From Leptospira kirschneri serovar Cynopteri str. 3522 CT (GTDB lineage Bacteria > Spirochaetota > Leptospiria > Leptospirales > Leptospiraceae), in NCBI RefSeq assembly GCF_000243695.2, contig NZ_AHMN02000021.1, positions 1-50,040 of the forward strand: DNA of 50,040 bases, in the 5' to 3' direction. Positions 43,777-50,040 of the stretch are shown here, in pieces (the first letter of the stretch is position 1; each line of letters starts with the position of its first letter). A program made the position numbers and the translations under genes. A model generated the notes under the pieces. The model searched no databases. It had not been told where the DNA came from and saw only the letters and a list, made by a program, of their open reading frames with translations.

Positions 43777-44382
43777 AAATGGTTCTGAAAGTAACTTGAA
43801 CTTTTCGTTTTCTTTAGTTACCGCTTGGAAAAATTAAAATCTATCTCAAAGATACTTGATCTTTGTTTAAAATATCGAATTTTAAAATATTTTTGAGATG
43901 ATTTCTAGTAACTTTGAACTCAACGTTTTGCTTTGTAGGCCGAGTTGAAAGTTACATTCAAGATTTTGAAATCTTATTTTTTTTAAACGAAAATTTTAAG
44001 AATAGGATTGTTAAAAAATGAGAGTTCTCTATCCGTTTCCTTTACATTGAAATGGGCAATTGAATTAATTTTGTTGATTCCCACTATGGAATGTTTCAAC
44101 AACTCTAATGTATAATTTGAACTCTATACAAAGTCAGAGAATACCAAAAATTTTTATCACAATATCTTGTTTGAGTATGAAATATTACTCAGAACTAAAA
44201 AATAAAACATCCAGTATTTTGCGCCGACAGGGTTTTGTAATAAAAATTTACGGTCCTCAATTTGATAGAGATCGTAGATAATAGTTATCAGTGAAACCAT
44301 AGAGTTTATGGAACGGCAGAATTCTTTTCAAATAAATTGAATTTTACTTTTCGATCCTTTCGATTTTTGAAATCTAAGTCCC
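43777..44382. other. gap with a family A element
   Basis: Holds family A copy 7 (44003-44107). The remainder is AT-rich with no further features seen. Confidence 0.6.
44003..44107. mobile_element. family A MITE-like element, copy 7
   Basis: TA-GGATTGTTAAAAAAT to TGTTTCAACAACTC-TA, 105 bp; interior TTGAAATGGGCAATTGAATT. Confidence 0.75.
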
Positions 44383-44787
44383 ATGCAACCAAGAATGAAT
44401 TTGATTACTCTCGGAGTGAGGGACCTAAAAAAAGCGGTTCATTTTTACGAACAAGGTCTTGGGTTTCCTAAAATGAAATTTGAAGGAAACGTCGCCTTCT
44501 TTACGTTAAACGGAACTTGGCTGGCTTTATATCCTTGGGAAGAACTTGCCGCAGATGCGGGCGTTTCTGCAGAAGGTAACGGTTTTAGAGGATTTACTAT
44601 CGCCTATAATGGACAGTCCAAAGAAGAAGTGGATCAAGTCATCGCAAAAGCGGAGAAAGTCGGTGCCAAAATCGTAAAGCGACCTCAGGACGTTTTTTGG
44701 GGGGGATACTCCGGTTACTTCCAAGATCCGGAAGGGTTTTTTTGGGAGGTCGCTTGGAATCCCGGATTTTATCCGGGACCTTCTTGA
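44383..44787 (+). CDS. VOC-superfamily (glyoxalase-like) protein
   Basis: A 134-residue protein with two beta-alpha-beta-beta-beta modules. First: LITLGVRDLKKAVHFYEQGL and GTWLALYPWEELA; second: EEVDQVIAKAEKVGAKIVKRPQ and GYSGYFQDPEGFFWEVAWNP with the usual C-terminal metal-binding glutamate. Typical for glyoxalase/bleomycin-resistance type proteins; no specific reaction is shown. The start could also be the second ATG (residue 5). Its 3' end overlaps the opposing Bor-like gene by 19 bp, and a perfect palindrome (TCCCGGATTTTATCCGGGA) spans the overlap. Confidence 0.85.
   Translation: MQPRMNLITLGVRDLKKAVHFYEQGLGFPKMKFEGNVAFFTLNGTWLALYPWEELAADAGVSAEGNGFRGFTIAYNGQSKEEVDQVIAKAEKVGAKIVKRPQDVFWGGYSGYFQDPEGFFWEVAWNPGFYPGPS
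44760..44778. repeat. palindrome at overlapping 3' ends
   Basis: TCCCGGATTTTATCCGGGA, a perfect 7-bp stem, lies over the stop codon of the Bor-like gene and the last codons of the VOC gene. No T-run follows on either strand. Confidence 0.7.
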
Positions 44788-45098
44788 TTTACGGTTTCTT
44801 TTTTGCAGAATATTTGTACGGTTCTTTGAGTATATATTCCGCCGATTATCCAATGGATCAGATTGTCCCAGAAGTTTCTTGAAATTAAAATTTCTGGTTC
44901 TCCTTCGGAACATCGAACTTCCGGAGTATCGAACGTGTTTATCAAACCTAATAGAAAACCTCCTTGTTTGTAGGTTTGTTCAGGTTCGGCCCCGGCAGTT
45001 ATAGAGTATTTTGTATCATGGATTTGTAATGTAGTATTGTAACAGTTAATCATTGTTAACGTTATTAAAGCAAAAAATACTATTTTAAAAAGTTTCAT
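44769..45098 (-). CDS. Bor/Iss-like lipoprotein
   Basis: 109 residues, with a lipoprotein signal (hydrophobic core, then TMINC as lipobox, Cys19). The mature part has the Bor/Iss layout: a QGGFLLGLINT segment, a middle cysteine, then IIGGIYTQRTVQIFC, which corresponds to the GIYTPxxxxxxC ending of phage lambda Bor and E. coli Iss. In those proteins it is an outer-membrane lipoprotein linked to serum resistance; by analogy only. It is the last gene of the surface-protein operon, eight bases after a second Bor-like gene, and its 3' end overlaps the opposing VOC gene. Confidence 0.72.
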   Translation of the reverse strand: MKLFKIVFFALITLTMINCYNTTLQIHDTKYSITAGAEPEQTYKQGGFLLGLINTFDTPEVRCSEGEPEILISRNFWDNLIHWIIGGIYTQRTVQIFCKKETVNQEGPG

Positions 45099-45106
45099 GG
45101 TTTAAC

Positions 45107-45487
45107 TCAGTTATAACAGGTTAGATTTAAGGTTCTAGGAGTATAAATTCCGAAAGTTAATTGTTCATAAAGAGAATCTAAAAACGTGGAATATTGACGT
45201 ATTTCTTTGATCTCGTTTGGACAATAATCACTCACATTGACGTGGTATTTTTTCGGAACCATTCCCCAAAAATAAAAGGATTGAGAAACGACATGAACTT
45301 TAGGCGGTTGTGCGTTGAGCCTGGCTCTTTCTTCCAAATCGTTTTTACACTGTCTTCTCAGTATAGGCGGTACACATGATTTTGGTGGTTTTTGTGCAAA
45401 ACTTACTTGTACGTTTTGACAAGTGGTAAGTAAACTTAAAATCAAAAATGTTATCGAGATCCTAGTAATTGGATGTTGCTTCGACAT
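45107..45487 (-). CDS. Bor/Iss-like lipoprotein
   Basis: 126 residues. Lipoprotein signal with LLTTC as lipobox (Cys23). After a basic, cysteine-bearing insert (KSCVPPILRRQCKN) comes the clear Bor-type domain: HVVSQSFYFWGMVPKKYHV, VSDYCPN and LTFGIYTPRTLNLTC, close to Bor/Iss. The insert is longer than in the downstream paralogue. It overlaps the upstream lipoprotein gene by 26 bp and precedes the second Bor-like gene by eight bases; the two probably arose by duplication. Confidence 0.78.
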   Translation of the reverse strand: MSKQHPITRISITFLILSLLTTCQNVQVSFAQKPPKSCVPPILRRQCKNDLEERARLNAQPPKVHVVSQSFYFWGMVPKKYHVNVSDYCPNEIKEIRQYSTFLDSLYEQLTFGIYTPRTLNLTCYN

Positions 45488-45941
45488 TTATATAACCCTT
45501 CCCGAATATTCCTATAAAAAGATTAAAATCTGATTTTTTCGTATTCGTGTTTTTATAAACGGCTGCGGTATATCTACCTTTTTCCAATGATTGATTTTCG
45601 ATTTTACAAGAGTATGTGTTTCCTAAATTTGTATTTGTACATTCTTTCTTTGAGTCAAAAAGAAATCCTTTTTTAATTAATTCAACCTTTAGATCTGGAT
45701 CCGTGGAATCGACCTGTACGTTTCCACGGATGTTTTCGGATTGGTTGATAGTAAATTCATAATTTTGAATGTTCTTTTCCGGAGTTAATGTTCCTTGAAC
45801 GAAAGACTGAAGACGAACTGTTCCGTTTTGTTCGCTTTGATCGAATATAAGCCTTTCTGAATTTTCGTTTATTTTACAGGAGATTAATCCGGTAAACATA
45901 CAAGCCATTATCGTCACGACGATTCTTAATGAATTTTGCAT
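45462..45941 (-). CDS. lipoprotein with a PPC-like beta domain
   Basis: 159 residues. Signal with GLISC as lipobox (Cys22). The mature part is beta-rich and asparagine/threonine-rich: VQGTLTPEKNIQNYEFTINQ, VDSTDPDLKVELIK, a pair of cysteines (KKECTN...TYSCKI) and LEKGRYTAAVYKN. Spacing and residues resemble the bacterial pre-peptidase C-terminal (PPC) beta sandwich, which is inference. It starts one base after the large Big-domain gene ends and overlaps the next gene by 26 bp, so all four genes are probably one transcript. Confidence 0.72.
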   Translation of the reverse strand: MQNSLRIVVTIMACMFTGLISCKINENSERLIFDQSEQNGTVRLQSFVQGTLTPEKNIQNYEFTINQSENIRGNVQVDSTDPDLKVELIKKGFLFDSKKECTNTNLGNTYSCKIENQSLEKGRYTAAVYKNTNTKKSDFNLFIGIFGKGYINVEATSNY

Positions 45942-45942
45942 A

Positions 45943-48900
45943 TTATTGGTTCTGTTGTCTGTAAATTTTAACCGGTTGATCTTTATTTCCTACGCTTATA
46001 TATACGAAATTTACACCAAAATTCATTCCGGATATAGCCGAATAAATTTGACGATTGGTAACGTCTCTTAATCCGCCTATTCCTATAGGCTCCCAGTCGT
46101 GTGATGAACTTCCAGGATTTTCAAGATTTGTTCTCCAGATTTGAATTCCGTTTTCGTTGTCAAAACCTACGTAGAGATAAGATCCACTTGCAACTACCAT
46201 CGTCATACTGTGATTGGAATCGTCTCCGAAATTCGTAAACCCGGTTCCATTATCTCCTACTAAAGACCAATCTTCTGCTTCGCAGGTTGTTGTATCGCCG
46301 GTTAGAGTCGGATCACATTTCCAAAGTTGAGGTCTTCGATTTGTATAACTTCCGTCTGTACAACCTTTCAAAGTTTGTAAACTTTGTCTGAGTCCGGAGT
46401 GATCTTCTTTCGTTACACAGATCGTTCTTGTTACATACAATCTTCCGTTAAATTCTGCGAATTGAGAGAATGCTTTATCCGCCGGAATTAAATCTCGATA
46501 CTTTGTAAGCTCCAGTGAAAACCAATTGTTATGAGGAGAGTTATGCCACTTCGGATTGGATCTATGTGCTGTGTCTTTCCAACTGGAACAACGATTGATT
46601 CCTTCACAAGGACTAGGATTTGCACTGGTAGAGTGTATTATACTTCCATTATGTAATGAATTTGGAAATCCTCCGTTTGCGGCGTAAAGTTTTTCTTTAA
46701 AAACGAATAGAGAATCTATTCCCACATAATAACCCCAGTTGATCGAGGAATTATTCAGTTTATTTAATCTGTTTTCTTTAACATTCACTTTAGTTTTGTG
46801 AACAATAGGGCCAGGAGTTATATCCAAACTACCCCTTCTAAATTTTATCTTTTGTTTTTCGCTACTGACTAAGTCTTGGCTTCCCCCTCCGAAATAAGGC
46901 ATTCTATCGATTCTAAAACGATTGCCGCGATAACCGTTAGAGGCTTCACAGTTGTTTACAATTGCACATCGATTTTGATCGGATGTGTTAAAGGTGATTT
47001 TACCGAAATCAGGTGCGTTTAGATTTTGATTTCTTTTTGCAAAACCTACATGGATTCGATCGTCTAGAACCGCGATAGATGAAGTTCCTGCAGTCGCCAA
47101 TCCAGTAATTTCTCCCATATCGATATATTTAAAATTAAGGTTTGTATCGGTATCTGAGGAATAATAGAGATAGTTGAATTTCCTTGGTTTTGAACCTGCT
47201 ATAAAAATATGAGATTTTTTGTCTAATGATCCGGTGGCAAAAACTCCACGTCCATCTTCGTTATCCGGACCACATCCAGTAGTAATGTCTGCACTATTGA
47301 GAGTACAACCGGTATGACCGATTGTAACGTAATTCGGAACCGGAATTCCTCCATCTCTTGAAGAAGCACGGTTAGTGGCATTTATATCTTTGGTAAAAGA
47401 GAAAAAAATAGATTCCGGAAAAGTTCCGTCGTAATTGAATCGAGCTGCTTGGTTTCCTTTTACATTCGGTCCTAGATAGATTTGATTGTTGTAATCTACA
47501 AGAGAGCCGAAATCGGAACCGTCTCCAAAAGGATCTGACACGATCGGGCCATCCATAAAGTTGAGAGGGGAATTTCCACAACCTATAAAGTTGATTCTAT
47601 CTTTCGGAGAAGATTGTAGGTTTTCTTGATCTAATGAATCTCGAATTGCTCCCCAGGATTTGTTGTCAAAGCCGTCTCCGTTCAAATCATTTGCGGCGAT
47701 GATCGTATATTGACCACCTGATTGAAGAAGGGAGTGTGTTAAACATATTTTCGAGGAGTCTGCCGGTGCTCCACCGCATACTTTTCCATCTAAAATTCTA
47801 ACGCTCGTAATACTTCCCAATGAAGACACACCTGCAAATTTATATCTGGATTCACACTGGGACGGATTTGAACATTCCACGGATTTTGTTGCTTCCTTTC
47901 CCGAATATAAAGGTTTGGAAAAAGAAACGATCACTTGGTTTAAGGAATTACAAACTGCACTTGTAAGTTTGAGTTGTTCTTTTCCTATAAAATCAGAGTT
48001 ATTTGGACAACTTAAGGAATTTGGAATGGAAGAAAGATCGTGAATTCCTTGTTTGTTGACTACAAGTGTGTATGATTTGTTTAAGATTTGTGAATGTGAA
48101 AGTGTGATCGTAAAAGTATTTTTACTTCCTTTGATACTACTAAGAGAAAAATCTGCGGTTTGAGAATTGGAATTGAAGTCCGTATTATCCGAACAATGTC
48201 CGTAAAAATTGGAACTATCAATTATTTTGTAATTGGATAAATCAAGGGCTTCCTGATTGTTTATGGATTCTGAATATACAATTTGGATGGTAGTAGGTGA
48301 TAAAGAAACTACGGATTGAACCGTCGGAGCTATCGTGTCGGTTTTGTTTACTGTGAGAATTGTATTTCCCGACACTGAGCCGTAGGTCGCTGTGATTATA
48401 GGATTTCCAGAAGTAATCCCTGTAACCAATCCTTTCGTTTCAGATGCGTTACTCACCTTTGCTTGAGCTTGATTCGAACTGGACCATGTAACCGAAGAAG
48501 TTAAATCCGTTTTGGTTCCGTCCGAATACGTTCCCATTGCAAAGAATTGTTTTGATACGGTGGTGTTTATATTTGTATTGGTAGGAGATATAGAAATCGA
48601 AGAGAGAGTTGCTGCGCTGACAGTTAAATTTATGTTTTTCGAAATGGAATTGTAAGTCGCGGTAATTTTGCTCTTTCCAATCTGTAAAGCGGTCGCTTTT
48701 CCCTTGGTTCCGGTCGAATTGGAGATGCTGATCGAGTCAGAATTGGAACTGGACCATGTAACTAAATCGCTGATGTCCTGAATGGTGGAGTCTGAATAAA
48801 CGCCAAGCGCAGTATATTGTTGGGTAAGTCCCTTGGCGATGTTATTGTTGACTGGATTGATTTTAATGGAATCTAACGTGGCGGCGCTTACATTAAAATT

Positions 48901-50040
48901 TATTTTATTACTGCTTATAGAATTGTAAATTGCGGAGATGTTGGAAGAACCTATTGAGAGTGCGGTCGCTAAACCTTTTTTACCCGCAGAATTATTGATA
49001 GGAACAATATCGGATTTGGAGGAATACCAGGTCACAAGATTCGTAATCTCTTGTTCAGAACCGTCTATAAAAGTTCCGATCGCTTTAAATTGTTGGGTCA
49101 ATCCTTTGGCTATTGAACTTGAGGAAGGACTGATAGTTATACTTTTCAGTTTTAAGTCAGTGACTGTGATCGGAATTGGGGAACTTTGGACAAATTTGTA
49201 GATGGCCGTAATATTCGAACTTCCTAATGCAGAAGCTGTTGCTATACCGGAGTTATTTTCGATCTTGATCTTGGAGGGATCGGAAGAAATCCAAGTTACA
49301 AGCTGAGTCAAATTCTGAGTAGAGTTGTCTGTAAAAATACCAGTCGCTTTAAATTGTTTTGTAAAACCATGAGGGATAGAATTGATCGTCGGTGTTATCT
49401 CGATGGAAGTAAGAAGCGCGGAAGTGATATTCAAAACGGAAGATCCGGATATGGAGTCTATCGTTGCCTTAATGTTTGTACTTCCAGTAGCGACTGTTGT
49501 AACTGAACCAGTAACATTGTTGACTATTGCTTTTCCGGAATTGGAAGAAGACCAGGTGGCTAGGGACGTCACGTCTTGTACGGAATGATCCGTATATGTT
49601 CCGGTGGCCTTGAATTGTTGTGTTAAACCTTTTGCAACTGATGGATTTGTAGGTGTTACGGCAATGGAAATCAATTGTGCCGGAGTTACCTTCAATATTA
49701 CTTTAGAACTTTTGATTGAACCGAGAGCGGCGGATATTTCACTCGATCCGGGAGTGAGTGTATTTGTAATACCTTTGCTTCCTCTGGTATTTGTAATTTC
49801 AGCAATATCTGTATTAGATGAACTCCAAGTGACCTGATTTGTAATATCGGAATTAGAGTTGTCTGTAAAAATACCGGTTGCTTTAAATCTTTCGGAAAGT
49901 CCCTTTGCTTTGGAAGCAGCGGCCGGTGTGATTTGTATTTCAACAAGTTTTGCAGCAGTAACGGATAACGTAGAAACTGGACTACTTACCTTTCCGAATG
50001 TGGCTTTAATATCCGTTGCTCCTGTAGCTGCTCCGTAAGC
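45943..50040 (-). CDS. large surface protein with tandem Big domains (partial, 5' end outside window)
   Basis: At least 1365 residues are visible; the frame stays open to the window edge, so the true N-terminus lies beyond 50040 (a TTG near 49695 is an internal codon, not the start). Going C-terminal, six complete bacterial Ig-like (Big_2) repeats and part of a seventh come first, about 88-92 residues each, with the signature of [15 protein letters not shown], a WSSSN strand and GSxxITA. Then an SbsA-like Ig domain ([20 protein letters not shown], about 49695 minus 450 codons on), then a roughly 650-residue cysteine-bearing region with repeated strands such as [17 protein letters not shown] that looks like a beta-propeller. 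Stacked Big domains are hallmarks of Leptospira LigA/LigB adhesins, but the propeller end is unlike them. Expected at the cell surface. Confidence 0.88.
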   Translation of the reverse strand, partial: AYGAATGATDIKATFGKVSSPVSTLSVTAAKLVEIQITPAAASKAKGLSERFKATGIFTDNSNSDITNQVTWSSSNTDIAEITNTRGSKGITNTLTPGSSEISAALGSIKSSKVILKVTPAQLISIAVTPTNPSVAKGLTQQFKATGTYTDHSVQDVTSLATWSSSNSGKAIVNNVTGSVTTVATGSTNIKATIDSISGSSVLNITSALLTSIEITPTINSIPHGFTKQFKATGIFTDNSTQNLTQLVTWISSDPSKIKIENNSGIATASALGSSNITAIYKFVQSSPIPITVTDLKLKSITISPSSSSIAKGLTQQFKAIGTFIDGSEQEITNLVTWYSSKSDIVPINNSAGKKGLATALSIGSSNISAIYNSISSNKINFNVSAATLDSIKINPVNNNIAKGLTQQYTALGVYSDSTIQDISDLVTWSSSNSDSISISNSTGTKGKATALQIGKSKITATYNSISKNINLTVSAATLSSISISPTNTNINTTVSKQFFAMGTYSDGTKTDLTSSVTWSSSNQAQAKVSNASETKGLVTGITSGNPIITATYGSVSGNTILTVNKTDTIAPTVQSVVSLSPTTIQIVYSESINNQEALDLSNYKIIDSSNFYGHCSDNTDFNSNSQTADFSLSSIKGSKNTFTITLSHSQILNKSYTLVVNKQGIHDLSSIPNSLSCPNNSDFIGKEQLKLTSAVCNSLNQVIVSFSKPLYSGKEATKSVECSNPSQCESRYKFAGVSSLGSITSVRILDGKVCGGAPADSSKICLTHSLLQSGGQYTIIAANDLNGDGFDNKSWGAIRDSLDQENLQSSPKDRINFIGCGNSPLNFMDGPIVSDPFGDGSDFGSLVDYNNQIYLGPNVKGNQAARFNYDGTFPESIFFSFTKDINATNRASSRDGGIPVPNYVTIGHTGCTLNSADITTGCGPDNEDGRGVFATGSLDKKSHIFIAGSKPRKFNYLYYSSDTDTNLNFKYIDMGEITGLATAGTSSIAVLDDRIHVGFAKRNQNLNAPDFGKITFNTSDQNRCAIVNNCEASNGYRGNRFRIDRMPYFGGGSQDLVSSEKQKIKFRRGSLDITPGPIVHKTKVNVKENRLNKLNNSSINWGYYVGIDSLFVFKEKLYAANGGFPNSLHNGSIIHSTSANPSPCEGINRCSSWKDTAHRSNPKWHNSPHNNWFSLELTKYRDLIPADKAFSQFAEFNGRLYVTRTICVTKEDHSGLRQSLQTLKGCTDGSYTNRRPQLWKCDPTLTGDTTTCEAEDWSLVGDNGTGFTNFGDDSNHSMTMVVASGSYLYVGFDNENGIQIWRTNLENPGSSSHDWEPIGIGGLRDVTNRQIYSAISGMNFGVNFVYISVGNKDQPVKIYRQQNQ

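Noticed and set aside
44527..44913. 128-codon minus-strand frame opposite the VOC gene
   Set aside because: Antisense shadow of the well-supported VOC and Bor-like genes.
49693..49695. TTG as the start of the Big-domain protein
   Set aside because: Reading upstream in the same frame gives another full Big repeat (with WSSSN) up to the window edge, so the codon is internal.
48938..49837. Plus-strand open frames opposite the Big repeats
   Set aside because: They are mirror frames of a repetitive coding sequence; they recur with repeat period and have no ribosome sites.

Overview
The window looks like chromosomal DNA from a pathogenic Leptospira (L. interrogans-like). It is AT-rich. Its genes encode spirochaete-type lipoproteins, stacked bacterial immunoglobulin-like (Big) domains on a surface protein, and Bor-like proteins. 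Compact housekeeping operons are separated by long non-coding gaps packed with short repeats. The species assignment is inference from gene content and style; no database was searched.

Layout. 1-4140: a small UvrD-like helicase (minus strand) and a 2 kb repeat-rich gap. 4141-9060: a small secreted protein with a strong terminator, a GT-C-type membrane protein with a small exported cysteine protein, and a WYL-domain regulator. 10031-16584: a housekeeping block on the plus strand: ispE, tRNA-Gln(TTG), a short glmU, prs, rplY/ctc, pth-like, ftsH and an EVE-domain gene. 17126-18791: a c'-type cytochrome and small hypothetical genes. 18885-22815: a minus-strand module of a DUF4178-like protein, a small membrane protein and a multi-TM SpeE. 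23365-25036: amtB-glnK. 26085-32368: rpsT, tRNA-Val(TAC), glmM, glmS, an alternative GlmU-like left-handed beta-helix protein and an acyl-CoA carboxylase beta chain. 32921-35903: three uncharacterised genes and a GT2 glycosyltransferase. 36746-41266: PiT-like phosphate transporter, GNAT/OlsB-like acyltransferase, an unknown protein and an Asp-nucleophile hydrolase. 42457-44787: an adenosine-deaminase family enzyme and a VOC protein. 44769-50040: an operon for a large Big-domain protein (5' end beyond the window), a lipoprotein and two Bor/Iss-like lipoproteins.

How the genes work together. GlmS, GlmM, the short GlmU and the alternative GlmU-like protein can together account for UDP-GlcNAc synthesis, with the two GlmU activities apparently on separate genes. 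AmtB and the PII protein form the usual ammonium uptake and sensing pair. ispE, prs, bL25, pth and ftsH are core functions, but the pth-like product has lost most catalytic residues.

The gaps are not empty. At least three dispersed families without any transposase occur (A, about 85-105 bp with TA-flanked ends; B, about 160-180 bp ending in TTACTACTCGG; C, about 210-275 bp ending in TTAACGTGAG), plus a short palindromic motif TGTGGGAACTACCACA (D). No CRISPR array, rRNA operon or intact insertion sequence was seen.
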